From Ignavibacteriaceae bacterium (GTDB lineage: Bacteria; Bacteroidota; Ignavibacteria; Ignavibacteriales; Ignavibacteriaceae): DNA of 64,000 nt. Where the stretch lies: positions 1 to 64,000 of the forward strand of contig JACAFB010000042.1 in NCBI GenBank assembly GCA_013388545.1, written 5' to 3'. A program made the position numbers and the translations under genes. This document shows, piece by piece, positions 46,832 through 55,864 of this stretch. The notes beneath the pieces are model-generated. The model saw only the letters and a list, made by a program, of their open reading frames with translations. It searched no databases and had not been told where the DNA came from. Each line of letters begins with the position of its first letter. Positions within the stretch are counted from its first letter, which is position 1.

Positions 46832-47808
46832 TGAGTTCTTCTTGTCCAAATTGCGGTTTCAAACTTGTCATAAATTATAAGTATTGTCCTGAATGTGGAA
46901 TCAAATTAAAATCAGCTAGTAACGATTCTGAAATTATTGAGGAAAATCAAAACGTAAGTCCACGTGTTACAACATCAGTCATTTGTGATATTTGCGGAGA
47001 AGAAAATATTCAGACTTCTTCAATTTGTGCAGGTTGTGGCGGACCGCTGAAGGGTGAGTTAATTAAAAAAGAATTTAAAGAAGATACAGTAGTTACCCCG
47101 CAGTTGAAGGAAATTAAAAAAAGTGGATCCAGTGAAAAAGGTTATGTTCGTAATCCTTCTAAAAAAGATGTGAAAGAGCAAAAACCTATCGGCAGCAATC
47201 AGACAAAAAAATTAAATCCAAAATATTTAACCTGGATTCTCATTTTAGTTTTTGCTTTAGCAGCATTATTGATAATATCATCAGGTGTTTTTGATGGTTC
47301 GCCGGAAACAAATTTAATAACCAATCAGGAGACAGAACATAATCATTCAACGGTAGATCTGAATAATATTAATTTAATAAGTCAGTTGGAAGAACAATTA
47401 CAATCCAGGCCTAATGATCCTGAGTTACTGATTCAGCTTGCAAACCTTCAGACTGATTCGAGGCTTTTTGATCGAGCGATAAGCAATTATAAAAAATACC
47501 TAACAATTTTACCCAAAAATCCTGATGCGAGAATTGATCTCGGCGTTTGTTATTATAATATAGGATTAGTTAAAATTAGTGAGGGAGATTCAGCCGGAGC
47601 AAAATCTTCTTTCAAAGATGCGATAACCGAAATGGAAAAAGCTTTAACATATTCACCTAATCATCAAATCGGTCATTTGAATCTCGGAGTTGTGAATCTG
47701 ACTGCGGGAAATTTGGAAAAGTCCCGCGAATGGCTTAAAAAGGCGATTGAGTTAGATCCAAATTCTGATGCCGGCAGACGTGCACAAGAATTATTGAAGT
47801 CACATTAA
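46831..47808 (+). CDS. Zinc-ribbon and tetratricopeptide membrane protein
   Basis: A 325-residue protein. Two zinc ribbons open it: CPNCG/CPECG (about 5-23) and CDICG/CAGCG (about 52-71). A basic linker leads to one membrane helix (about 131-151, LTWILILVFALAALLIIS). The rest (about 180-320) contains three or four TPR units, the last two around FKDAITEMEKALTYSPNHQ and LEKSREWLKKAIELDPNS. The zinc ribbons lie in the cytoplasm if the TPRs are periplasmic. The role is probably protein-protein interaction; no specific partner can be named. It forms an overlapping pair with the HU/IHF gene. Confidence 0.8.
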   Translation: MSSSCPNCGFKLVINYKYCPECGIKLKSASNDSEIIEENQNVSPRVTTSVICDICGEENIQTSSICAGCGGPLKGELIKKEFKEDTVVTPQLKEIKKSGSSEKGYVRNPSKKDVKEQKPIGSNQTKKLNPKYLTWILILVFALAALLIISSGVFDGSPETNLITNQETEHNHSTVDLNNINLISQLEEQLQSRPNDPELLIQLANLQTDSRLFDRAISNYKKYLTILPKNPDARIDLGVCYYNIGLVKISEGDSAGAKSSFKDAITEMEKALTYSPNHQIGHLNLGVVNLTAGNLEKSREWLKKAIELDPNSDAGRRAQELLKSH

Positions 47809-47825
47809 TAAAATATTAAAATAAT

Positions 47826-47830
47826 AGGAG
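47826..47830 (+). promoter_or_regulatory. Shine-Dalgarno of the 31-codon basic protein gene
   Basis: AGGAG lies 6 bases before the ATG at 47837, which decides the start of this very short gene and shows it is translated in its own right. Confidence 0.75.
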
Positions 47831-47836
47831 TGATAG

Positions 47837-47932
47837 ATGCCCTGTGGTAGAAAACGCAAGCGTCATAAAATGGCGACTCACAAACGGAAAAAAAGACTAA
47901 GAAAGAACCGACATAAAAAGAGAATTCGATAA
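47837..47932 (+). CDS. COX24/AURKAIP1-domain basic ribosomal-like small protein
   Basis: A 31-residue protein made almost entirely of Lys, Arg and His, beginning MPCGRKRKRHKMATHKR and ending RKNRHKKRIR. This is the short COX24/AURKAIP1 type, the bacterial counterpart of mitochondrial mS38 and relative of mycobacterial bS22, which binds the small ribosomal subunit near the decoding region. The gene is too short for normal gene finders. It sits 28 bases after the TPR gene and 24 bases before tRNA-Thr, so it may share a transcript with both. Ribosomal association is from family knowledge, not proved for this lineage. Confidence 0.85.
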   Translation: MPCGRKRKRHKMATHKRKKRLRKNRHKKRIR

Positions 47933-47956
47933 TTAGTTTTAATTTTCTAATGAAAA

Positions 47957-48029
47957 GCCAACTTAGCTCAGCTGGTAGAGCAGCGCATTCGTAATGCGCC
48001 GGTCGCCGGTTCAAGTCCGGCAGTTGGCT
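47957..48029 (+). tRNA. tRNA-Thr (anticodon CGU)
   Basis: A complete 73-base cloverleaf. Acceptor arms GCCAACT (47957-47963) and AGTTGGC (48022-48028) pair fully, with discriminator T at 48029. The anticodon stem GCGCA / TGCGC encloses the loop TTCGTAA, giving anticodon CGT for the ACG codon. The T arm GCCGG TTCAAGT CCGGC is standard. CCA is not encoded and must be added after transcription. Confidence 0.97.
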
Positions 48030-48133
48030 CAATCATATTGTTCTTTATATTTAATTATTAACAAATAAAAAGCAGAGTGATTTATCTTTTTGAAATTTTT
48101 TTTCAAAAAAATCAAGTTTGCTTTAATTTTTTC

Positions 48134-48139
48134 TTGACT
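48134..48139 (+). promoter_or_regulatory. Possible -35 element of the mraZ promoter
   Basis: TTGACT stands 25 bases before the first MraZ repeat. No good -10 hexamer lies at 17 bases, where CAATTT is the best match, so the promoter is only suggested. Its position just upstream of the operator fits dcw-cluster promoters. Confidence 0.3.
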
Positions 48140-48163
48140 TTGGAATAAATTTTTCCCAATTTT

Positions 48164-48193
48164 TGGGGAGAAGTGGGGAAAAGTGGTGAAGTT
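48164..48193 (+). promoter_or_regulatory. MraZ operator: three tandem TGGKG boxes at 10-bp spacing
   Basis: TGGGG at 48164, TGGGG at 48174 and TGGTG at 48184 repeat with exactly 10-base periodicity (spacers AGAAG and AAAAG). This is the arrangement known to bind MraZ, the first gene product of the dcw cluster, upstream of its own gene in E. coli and Mycoplasma. The repeats end 21 bases before the mraZ ATG. Auto-control of the whole cluster is likely by analogy. Confidence 0.85.
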
Positions 48194-48213
48194 ATTCATT
48201 ATAGTCAGGAAAA

Positions 48214-48651
48214 ATGTTTAAAGGACAATACACACATACCATAGATGCTAAAGGAAGACTAAGCATTCCCTCGAAATTACGAAAGTCGGTGAGCGTATCC
48301 AGCGACCAATTCGTAATGACAAAAGGTACAGCTCCTTGTATCGAAATTTATCCTGCTGATGAATGGAAAACCATCGAAGAAAAATTATTGAAACTCAATC
48401 CATTCAAACCTGAAGAGGCTTTATTTATAAGGCTGATCACCCAGTATGCAACCGATGATACTCTTGATTCTCAATCACGGATTTTAATTCCACCTCCTTT
48501 ATTAGACTATGCTTCAATCGAGAAAGAGAAAGATGTTTTAATACTTGGTGCTTTAAAGAGGATTGAGGTTTGGAATCCTGTTAAGTATGATGAATACTTA
48601 AAAAGATTCAACGAAAGCTATGAAGAAATTGCTGCAAAAGTTATGAGTTGA
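48214..48651 (+). CDS. mraZ: Transcriptional regulator MraZ
   Basis: A dodecameric AbrB-like DNA-binding protein that controls the dcw cluster. The 145 residues have the double SpoVT-AbrB fold, with the first DNA-binding unit YTHTIDAKGRLSIPSKLR near 5-22 and the second YATDDTLDSQSRILIPPPLL near 77-96. The three TGGKG boxes directly upstream match its known site. It leads a run of about fifteen co-directional genes and lies one base before rsmH. Confidence 0.96.
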   Translation: MFKGQYTHTIDAKGRLSIPSKLRKSVSVSSDQFVMTKGTAPCIEIYPADEWKTIEEKLLKLNPFKPEEALFIRLITQYATDDTLDSQSRILIPPPLLDYASIEKEKDVLILGALKRIEVWNPVKYDEYLKRFNESYEEIAAKVMS

Positions 48652-48652
48652 T

Positions 48653-49579
48653 ATGAATAACAATCAGCATACTCCGGTTTTGTTACTTGAAAGCCTTGAG
48701 TATCTGATTACTGATAAATCGGGGATCTATTTTGATGGCACTTTGGGATTTGGTGGTCACGCTTCGGAAATTTTGAAACAACTTAACTCTGATGGTCGCT
48801 TGTTTGCAACTGATGCCGATGAAAATGCTTTCAAATTTTCAATGAACAGGTTCTCTGAGGACGATAGAATCAAACTTTATAATTTCAACTTCAAAGAAAT
48901 TGAGACAATAGCAAAATTGGAATTCACGAAATATTTTGATGGTATTTTGGTAGATCTTGGCGTATCGTCGTTTCAATTGGATAACCCTGTGTCCGGTTTT
49001 ACCTATAAACAAAAAACCTTGCTTGATCTCAGATTTAGTAAGAGTATAAAATTAACCGCGTCCGATTTGGTTAATAATTTCTCTGAAGAGGAGATAGCAG
49101 ATATTCTATTTAAATATGGTGAAGAAAAGAACTCAAAAAAAATAGCTAAGGAGATCTGTAAATACCGGGCGGTGAAAAAAATTGTTTATACATCGGATCT
49201 CGCTGAAATAATTAAAAGAATTACACCGCCAATTTATTTTTCAAAAACATTATCAAGGGTATTTCAGGCTTTGAGGATATTTATAAATGACGAATTGGAA
49301 ACACTCAGATCATTTCTGGTCAAATCAGTTGATTTATTGAAGGTTGGTGGAAGGCTTGTTGTTATCAGTTATCACTCGCTTGAGGATAGAATTGTTAAGG
49401 AACTTATGAAGTATGAGTCTCTCAACTGCATTTGTCCCAAAGAATATCCGGTTTGCGTTTGCGGGAAAAAATCAAGAGTTAAAATCCTGACTAAGAAACC
49501 GATTACTCCCTCGGTTGAAGAGATAAGGAATAATTTCAGATCAAGAAGTGCGAAACTAAGAGCGGCCGAACGAATATGA
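48653..49579 (+). CDS. rsmH: 16S rRNA (cytosine1402-N4)-methyltransferase
   Basis: SAM-dependent methylation of C1402 in the decoding centre of 16S rRNA. The 308 residues match the family. Start HTPVLLLESLEYL, motif I DGTLGFGGHASEIL near 29, DGILVDLGVSSFQLD near 102 and RVFQALRIFINDEL near 208 are diagnostic, as are the C-terminal ISYHSLEDRIVK and TKKPITPSVEEI. The start lies one base after mraZ and the end overlaps ftsL by four bases, the standard mraZ-mraW order. Confidence 0.97.
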   Translation: MNNNQHTPVLLLESLEYLITDKSGIYFDGTLGFGGHASEILKQLNSDGRLFATDADENAFKFSMNRFSEDDRIKLYNFNFKEIETIAKLEFTKYFDGILVDLGVSSFQLDNPVSGFTYKQKTLLDLRFSKSIKLTASDLVNNFSEEEIADILFKYGEEKNSKKIAKEICKYRAVKKIVYTSDLAEIIKRITPPIYFSKTLSRVFQALRIFINDELETLRSFLVKSVDLLKVGGRLVVISYHSLEDRIVKELMKYESLNCICPKEYPVCVCGKKSRVKILTKKPITPSVEEIRNNFRSRSAKLRAAERI

Positions 49580-49911
49580 AAAAAGGAAACAAACCGGCGA
49601 TCATATTATTCTTTGCTTTTATTCTATCAATAGCTGCAATTGCATTTCTTATTGTTAGCACTACCGTAAGGTACAAAGCCTTGACTAAGGAAAAAGATCA
49701 TTTAGAAAAGATGATAAATAATGAAAATACATTACGGGATAAATTGCTCGCAGACTTTCAAATGATTTCATCGGAAGAAGAAATCATGAAAATAGCTAAT
49801 AAAGAACTTGGAATGGTTAAACGAACTGCCGGTGACCCTTTAGGGCGCATCACTATAGATTCTAAAAGAATTGAAGAAATAAATCTTCACTTGAAAGCAA
49901 AGTATGATTAA
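49576..49911 (+). CDS. ftsL: FtsL-like cell division membrane protein
   Basis: A 111-residue bitopic protein. A short basic cytoplasmic tail, one membrane helix (about 8-29) and a heptad-rich periplasmic coiled coil (about 33-85) give the FtsL/DivIC layout. Sequence in this family is barely conserved, so the call leans on position between rsmH and ftsI. The end GMVKRTAGDPLGRI resembles the VKLGYSL-like turn of FtsL. It would link FtsQ and FtsW/FtsI in the divisome. It overlaps rsmH by four bases and ftsI by eight. Confidence 0.8.
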   Translation: MKKGNKPAIILFFAFILSIAAIAFLIVSTTVRYKALTKEKDHLEKMINNENTLRDKLLADFQMISSEEEIMKIANKELGMVKRTAGDPLGRITIDSKRIEEINLHLKAKYD

Positions 49912-51904
49912 TTCAAGAACATTAACCATAGCAATATTGATGCTGCTGTTTTTTACGATTCTTATCGTAAAGCTTATAGATATTCAGGTCTTTAAAAGTG
50001 AAGAGTTAAAATATTTTGCTCAAAGACAGCAAACCAGATGGGAATCTATAACTGCAGAGCGCGGTCGTGTTTATGACAGAAACAATTTACTGCTTGAATA
50101 CAATCGGCACGATGTTACTTATTCGGTTGACTTAAGAATGCTCAAAAAATCCGGCAAGAAAAAAATTGCTCAAAAATTTTCAGAGATTTTTGGAAAGGAT
50201 TATTCCCATTACATGAACCTGATGAGTGGTTCAAAAAAAATGGTGGTAATTGAAAAGAAAGTTAATCCTGAAACAGCAGCTTTGTTAAAAGACTTCAAAG
50301 TCGAAGGATTAAAGTTTGATGAAGACCCATCGAGAGTTTATCAATACGGAAGACTGGCATCTCATGTTTTAGGATATGTTGATGAAACCAAACATGGTAT
50401 AACCGGAATTGAAAAATCTTATGACACAGAGTTATTTGGAGTTTGTGGTACTAAGCTGGTTGAGCGAAATGCACTAGGTCAGATTATTGCAGTTTCGCAA
50501 GAAGAAAATTACCCGGCAATTTCAGGTTCAAATCTTGTTTTGACAATCAATAAAACTTATCAGGAGATTCTTGAGCAGGAACTGAAGTCAGGTATTGATC
50601 AGTATGGGGGAAAATCTGCAATGGGCATTATTATGGACCCAGGAAACGGGGAAATACTTGCGCTGGCAAATTCAAATGATTTCGACCCAAATATATATTC
50701 TGAATTTGCTCTTGATGATAGAAGAAACAGGTGCATTTCGGATACTTACGAACCAGGTTCTACTTTCAAAGCTTTCACTCTGGCAGCACTGCTTGAAGAA
50801 AATCTTGTTTCAATAAATGATAAATGTTTTGTAGAAAATGGCACCTTCAGATTTAAAAACAAAATCATTAAAGATACTCACCCTGATGGATGGCTCACGG
50901 TAAAACAGGTTTTTGAAAAGTCAAGCAATATTGGTTTTGCAAAATTGGTACAGAAAATAGATAATGATAAATATTATAAATACCTCCGCGGCTTTGGTTT
51001 TGGAAATTTTACTTCGATTGATTTGCCGGGTGAAGTAAAGGGAAAGCTGAAAAAACCAAATCTCTGGTCATCCTTATCAAAAGTATATATGTCCTTTGGA
51101 TATGAAGTAGCAGTAACCCCGATTCAATTAATTACAGCATTCAGCGCGCTGATAAATGGCGGCATTTTGTATCAGCCTTTCATCTTAAAGAAAAAGGTTG
51201 ATGATTCGGGCAAGCTTATTTCAGAGAATTCGCCCACGGCTGTAAGAAGAGTAATATCTGAAAAGACTTCTCAGATTATGAGGGATTTGCTCATAGGTGT
51301 AGTTAAAAATGGAACCGGAGTAAATGCGAAGCTTGATGATTTTAATGCCGGCGGTAAAACAGGTACTTCAAAGAAAATAATTGGTACAGAATATTCCGAC
51401 ACAGAATATAACTCTTCGTTTATCGGTTTCTTCCCGGCCGAAAATCCGCAACTGGTTTGTTTGATAATTGTTGATTCGCCTGAAAAAGGTAAATATGGCG
51501 GACTGGTAGCTGCTCCAATATTTAAAGAAGTTGGAAACAGAATAATTCAAAGTGATCTTGAATTTTTCCAGGATAATATAAAACCGAATACCAAGTCAGA
51601 TAACATCTCAACTGAGAATTCGGACGAAAACAATTCAAAATTGAATGTAAAATACGTGAGTAACGAATTCAAATTGAAAGAACGCAGTGAAGTTGATATA
51701 AAGAAAAACTTAATGCCTGATCTTAAAAATCTTCCGCTTCGTGATGGACTTTTAATTCTGAATTACTTAAACGTAAAATATAAAGTTAATGGAAGTGGAA
51801 GAATTGTTTATCAGAGTATTAAACCGGGAGAAAGAATAAACAAAAAAAGCCTTTGTATTCTTAATTGTGAAGAAATAAAAGTAAACGGAACCCAGGTTTA
51901 TTGA
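49904..51904 (+). CDS. ftsI: Septal peptidoglycan transpeptidase (FtsI/PBP3-type) with PASTA domain
   Basis: Cross-links septal peptidoglycan. The 666 residues hold one N-terminal membrane helix (about 7-25), a dimerisation domain starting at RGRVYDRNNLLL near 50 and the transpeptidase domain. Active-site motifs are SxxK in PGSTFKAFTL near 285, SSN in FEKSSNIGFAKL near 340 and KTG in GGKTGTSKK near 483. A single C-terminal PASTA domain (about 605-660, starting MPDLKNLPLRDGL) follows a polar linker, a feature of this phylum's divisome PBP. Its stop overlaps the murE ATG by one base. Confidence 0.94.
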   Translation: MINSRTLTIAILMLLFFTILIVKLIDIQVFKSEELKYFAQRQQTRWESITAERGRVYDRNNLLLEYNRHDVTYSVDLRMLKKSGKKKIAQKFSEIFGKDYSHYMNLMSGSKKMVVIEKKVNPETAALLKDFKVEGLKFDEDPSRVYQYGRLASHVLGYVDETKHGITGIEKSYDTELFGVCGTKLVERNALGQIIAVSQEENYPAISGSNLVLTINKTYQEILEQELKSGIDQYGGKSAMGIIMDPGNGEILALANSNDFDPNIYSEFALDDRRNRCISDTYEPGSTFKAFTLAALLEENLVSINDKCFVENGTFRFKNKIIKDTHPDGWLTVKQVFEKSSNIGFAKLVQKIDNDKYYKYLRGFGFGNFTSIDLPGEVKGKLKKPNLWSSLSKVYMSFGYEVAVTPIQLITAFSALINGGILYQPFILKKKVDDSGKLISENSPTAVRRVISEKTSQIMRDLLIGVVKNGTGVNAKLDDFNAGGKTGTSKKIIGTEYSDTEYNSSFIGFFPAENPQLVCLIIVDSPEKGKYGGLVAAPIFKEVGNRIIQSDLEFFQDNIKPNTKSDNISTENSDENNSKLNVKYVSNEFKLKERSEVDIKKNLMPDLKNLPLRDGLLILNYLNVKYKVNGSGRIVYQSIKPGERINKKSLCILNCEEIKVNGTQVY

Positions 51905-53373
51905 TGCAGCTTACTGAGTTGTTAAATAGCGTTAAAGCAATTAGTGTCGTAGGCGAAGTACAAAGACAGGATGTCTCAGGAATTTTTTATGATTCAAGAA
52001 AAGTAACTGCCAACTCAATCTTTGTTGCTATTGCAGGTTTTAACACTGACGGGCATAATTTTATTCTGGATGCATTAAATAAAGGTGCTATTGCCGTTGT
52101 TGTTGAGCGCAATGAATTGGTGCCCGATGAAGTATTTATTCATCAAAAAGCTGCAAAGATTTTTGTGCAGAACAGCCGAAAGGCTATCGCACAATTGTCA
52201 TCATACTTTTATAAGAATCCTTCTAAGCTTTTAAACGTAATTGGAATTACAGGCACTAACGGCAAGACAACAACTTCTTATTATATTAAAACTATTCTCG
52301 AAGAAGCCGGAAATAAAGTCGGATTGATCGGGACTATTGCAAATTACATCGGTCATGAAAAGATTGAATCGAAGCTGACTACACCCGAATCAAGCGATTT
52401 AAATGAGCTTCTATATAAAATGTATCTCGAAAAATGCAGCTATGCTGTGATGGAAGTTTCGTCTCATTCATTGGTACTTAACAGAGTTGAAAATATAAAC
52501 TTTTCTCAGGCTGTTTTTACTAATATTACTTCAGATCATCTTGATTTTCATCATACCTTCGAAAACTATCTTCAGGCAAAGAAAATTTTGTTTGATTCCC
52601 TGACCGAGGAATCCTTCAGCATCGTTAATAAAGATGATTTCCATCATAAGGATATTGTCGCAGCATCGCAATCAAAAATTATTACTTACGGAAGCTCGGT
52701 ACATTCAGATTTTACAATTAAAGATGTTGTTTTTGATTTATCCGGTACACGATTTAAGATTTCTCATAATTCAAACGAATATATTGTTACAACTTCGCTG
52801 ATTGGTGAGTTCAATGCTTATAATGCCTCTGCTGCATTTGCTGTTGGCATTTTATCAGGATTAAACCCTGAAGTTGTAATTAGTGGCATAAAAAATACTC
52901 CGCAGGTTCCCGGCCGATTTGAAGTTATAGGAGAAGGAAAGAAAAAAATAATTGTAGATTACTCTCACACAGCTGATAGTCTTGAAAAAACTCTGCTGGC
53001 AATTAAGAAAATAGTTAACAATCAAACTGCTGTTTACACAGTATTTGGCTGCGGTGGCAACAGAGATAAACTCAAACGACCAATAATGGGAAGAGTCGCA
53101 AGTGAATTGAGCAAAAAATGTTTCATCACTTCTGATAACCCTAGATTTGAAGACCCGTTATCAATCATTGACGAAATAAAAACAGGAATTGAAAACAACA
53201 ATTATGAAACGATTGAAAACAGGGAAGATGCAATAAAAAAAGCAATTGAATCCACCGAACCGAATGCTGTAATACTAATTGCCGGTAAAGGTCATGAGAA
53301 TTATCAGGAAATAAAAGGCGTGAGAAATCATTTTTCAGATAAAGAAATTGCATTAAAGTATTTAGCTAAATGA
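51904..53373 (+). CDS. murE: UDP-MurNAc-tripeptide synthetase, meso-DAP type
   Basis: Adds the third stem residue to UDP-MurNAc-L-Ala-D-Glu. The 489 residues contain the ATP motif GITGTNGKTTTSYY near 115 and the central ligase domain, then the C-terminal domain with DNPRFEDP. The Asp-Asn-Pro-Arg quartet marks meso-diaminopimelate rather than lysine specificity. A TTG in frame one codon earlier (51901) exists, but the ATG at 51904 forms the usual TGATG overlap with ftsI. It overlaps murF by four bases. Confidence 0.96.
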   Translation: MQLTELLNSVKAISVVGEVQRQDVSGIFYDSRKVTANSIFVAIAGFNTDGHNFILDALNKGAIAVVVERNELVPDEVFIHQKAAKIFVQNSRKAIAQLSSYFYKNPSKLLNVIGITGTNGKTTTSYYIKTILEEAGNKVGLIGTIANYIGHEKIESKLTTPESSDLNELLYKMYLEKCSYAVMEVSSHSLVLNRVENINFSQAVFTNITSDHLDFHHTFENYLQAKKILFDSLTEESFSIVNKDDFHHKDIVAASQSKIITYGSSVHSDFTIKDVVFDLSGTRFKISHNSNEYIVTTSLIGEFNAYNASAAFAVGILSGLNPEVVISGIKNTPQVPGRFEVIGEGKKKIIVDYSHTADSLEKTLLAIKKIVNNQTAVYTVFGCGGNRDKLKRPIMGRVASELSKKCFITSDNPRFEDPLSIIDEIKTGIENNNYETIENREDAIKKAIESTEPNAVILIAGKGHENYQEIKGVRNHFSDKEIALKYLAK

Positions 53374-54755
53374 AGAACATCAGTCTCGACATAAAGGATT
53401 TGTTTGAAGTTCCGTCTGCTGAAATTTTTAACCCGGATGCACTTAAAGCCGTACGCTCAGTTTCAATTGATTCAAGGAATATTAAAAAAGGTTCTCTGTT
53501 TATTGCGATTAAAGGAAATAAATTTGACGGACACGACTTCATAAAAGAAGCGATTGAATCCGGCGCGTTTTGCGTAATGATAAACAAAAAAAATTTTCAT
53601 CAATTTAGTGATCTTGAAATCCCATTTATAACGGTTGAAGATACAGTAAAAGCGCTTGGAGATGTTGCTCGTATTTGGAGAAGAAAATTAAATACAAAAG
53701 TCATAGCTCTTACCGGAAGTGCCGGAAAGACAACTACAAAAGAAATGCTTTCTGTTCTTTTAAGAGAAAAATTCAATGTGAATAAAACAACAGCAAATAA
53801 TAACAATCATATTGGAGTTCCGTTAACTATTCTAAGTACAAATCCAAATCATGATGTGCTTGTGGCAGAGCTTGGAACAAATCACTTTGGTGAGATTGCA
53901 TATTCAGCACAAATAGCACAGCCTGATTTTTCGCTGATAACAAATATTGGAGATTCTCATCTGGAATATCTTAAAAACAGAAGCGGCGTATTTAAGGAGA
54001 AGGCTCCGATCTTTAAAGTTACAGATGAACGTAGAGGAACAGTATTTATAAACAGTGATGATCCGATTTTATTTAAGGCAGCGAAGAATTATAAAAATAA
54101 AATAACCTTTGGTTTTAATGGCAAATCAGATGTCAGAGGAAAGCTTATCGGATACGATGAGAAAGCAAAACCGACTATTGAGATAGAATATAAAAATATA
54201 AGGTTCAGAGTAACACTGCCGGTCTGCGGAATTCAAAGTGCAAAAAATTTTCTGTCGGCTTCAGCTGTTGCATTGAAGCTTGGACTGAGTGTAAGGCAAA
54301 TTATGAATGCCTCCCAAAAGCTCAGAGCATTTGACAAGAGAGCAAATGTTATTAAAATTAAAAATTTTGTTTTGATAGATGATTCTTACAATGCAAATCC
54401 TCAATCAATGCGGGATGCAATCGAACTGATCTCAAAAATAAAATCAGATGACAAGCGAGTTTTAATTCTTGGCGATATGTTCGAACTGGGAGCTAAATCA
54501 GAGCAATATCATCGCAAACTGAAAAATGTTATAATAAAAAATAGAATAGATGTTGTTTTGCTTCTTGGCAAAATGATGAAACATCTTAAAGAAGAGCTTC
54601 AGCATTTTGGAGGGATAGTTAATCACTTTCGAAGCAGAGCAGCTTTGGTCAATTTCATTAACGATTTTGATTTTAGCGGCTCTGCTGTTCTGATTAAAGG
54701 CTCCCGCGGCATGAAGATGGAAGAATTTGTTAATAAGCTGAAAGAAATTAACTGA
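53370..54755 (+). CDS. murF: UDP-MurNAc-pentapeptide synthetase
   Basis: Adds D-Ala-D-Ala to the UDP-MurNAc-tripeptide. The 461 residues begin with the MurF substrate domain (SIDSRNIKKGSLFIAIKGNK near 31-50), then ALTGSAGKTTTKEML near 111-125 (P-loop), VAELGTNHFGEI near 165 and the DDSYNANPQSM box near 335-345. The D-Ala-D-Ala ligase gene needed to feed it is not in the cluster. It overlaps murE by four bases and mraY by one. Confidence 0.96.
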   Translation: MKNISLDIKDLFEVPSAEIFNPDALKAVRSVSIDSRNIKKGSLFIAIKGNKFDGHDFIKEAIESGAFCVMINKKNFHQFSDLEIPFITVEDTVKALGDVARIWRRKLNTKVIALTGSAGKTTTKEMLSVLLREKFNVNKTTANNNNHIGVPLTILSTNPNHDVLVAELGTNHFGEIAYSAQIAQPDFSLITNIGDSHLEYLKNRSGVFKEKAPIFKVTDERRGTVFINSDDPILFKAAKNYKNKITFGFNGKSDVRGKLIGYDEKAKPTIEIEYKNIRFRVTLPVCGIQSAKNFLSASAVALKLGLSVRQIMNASQKLRAFDKRANVIKIKNFVLIDDSYNANPQSMRDAIELISKIKSDDKRVLILGDMFELGAKSEQYHRKLKNVIIKNRIDVVLLLGKMMKHLKEELQHFGGIVNHFRSRAALVNFINDFDFSGSAVLIKGSRGMKMEEFVNKLKEIN

Positions 54756-55864
54756 TGCTTTACTATTTATTTGAATGGTTAAATAAAATGTACTCGCCGC
54801 CGGGTTTTGATATTTTCAGATTTTTAACTTTTCGATCGGCATTAGCAGCAATTACCGCCTTGTTTCTTTCTTTTTATCTTGGCCCAAGAATAATTCGTAT
54901 CCTTCAAAAATATCACATCGGTGAAGCAAAAAAAGCTGATGGTCCAAAATTTCATTGGTCGAAAGCAGGTACTCCAACTATGGGAGGAGTGATTATTATT
55001 CTTTCAGTTACACTTCCTGTCCTTTTATGGGGAGATATTAAAAGTATTTATATCATTCTGATTTTGTCAGGAACAATCTGGCTTAGTGCTGTAGGCTTTC
55101 TTGACGATTACCTTAAAGTAATAAAAAAACTTCCTAACGGATTGATAGGAAGATATAAGCTGCTTGGCCAATTTTTGATTGGATTTGTAATTGGCCTGGT
55201 CATTTATATTAGTCCGGAGTTCTCAAATTTTAATACGCTTACAACCGTTCCGTTCTTAAAGAATGTGAATCTTGATTTTTCTTACTTATACATCCCGGCA
55301 GTGATTTTTATAATAATGGCCACATCAAATGCAGTAAACCTGACAGATGGTCTTGATGGATTGGCGATTGGAAATATTACAATAGTGATGCTTGCTTTAG
55401 CCATACTTAGTTATATCAGTGGAAATGCAATATTTTCAAAATACATAAATATAATTCATCAACCCGGCGCAGGTGAATTAACCGTATTTATCTCTGCGCT
55501 TATTGGTGCTTCGCTTGGATTTTTGTGGTACAACTCCTATCCGGCCCAGGTTTTTATGGGCGATACGGGATCGTTAGCACTTGGAGGCGCATTCGGAATT
55601 ATTTCAGTGCTGATAAAAAAAGAATTACTGATTCCAATTCTTGGAGGAATATTTTTTCTCGAAACAATTTCGGTCTTGATTCAGCGGTTGTATTTCAAAT
55701 ACACCAAAAAGAAATACGGCGAAGGCAGAAGAGTTTTCAGGATGGCTCCTATTCATCATCACTTTGAAATGGTTGGCTGGCCCGAACCTAAAATAGTAAT
55801 CAGGTTTTATATAATCGGGATTATTCTGGCAATTATAAGCTTAGCATCGTTCAAAATTAGATAA
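54755..55864 (+). CDS. mraY: Phospho-N-acetylmuramoyl-pentapeptide transferase
   Basis: Transfers phospho-MurNAc-pentapeptide to undecaprenyl phosphate, forming lipid I at the inner membrane. The 369 residues have about ten membrane helices. The SKAGTPTMGGVIII signature near 69-82 and FLDDYLKV near 115 with the Mg2+-binding Asp pair are present. So are TDGLDGLA near 198, GDTGSLALGG near 270 and the cytoplasmic HHHFEMVGWPEPK near 331. Start and stop each overlap a neighbour by one base. Confidence 0.97.
   Translation: MLYYLFEWLNKMYSPPGFDIFRFLTFRSALAAITALFLSFYLGPRIIRILQKYHIGEAKKADGPKFHWSKAGTPTMGGVIIILSVTLPVLLWGDIKSIYIILILSGTIWLSAVGFLDDYLKVIKKLPNGLIGRYKLLGQFLIGFVIGLVIYISPEFSNFNTLTTVPFLKNVNLDFSYLYIPAVIFIIMATSNAVNLTDGLDGLAIGNITIVMLALAILSYISGNAIFSKYINIIHQPGAGELTVFISALIGASLGFLWYNSYPAQVFMGDTGSLALGGAFGIISVLIKKELLIPILGGIFFLETISVLIQRLYFKYTKKKYGEGRRVFRMAPIHHHFEMVGWPEPKIVIRFYIIGIILAIISLASFKIR

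Noticed and set aside
47957-48029. tRNA as an integration site
   Set aside because: There is no integrase gene, no direct repeat of the tRNA 3' end and no foreign-looking DNA beside it; mraZ follows directly.
47805-48032. Minus-strand frame beginning MSQLPDLNRRPAHYECAALPAE
   Set aside because: It is the reverse complement of the tRNA-Thr gene and the 31-codon gene. Frames of this kind over tRNAs are well-known false genes.
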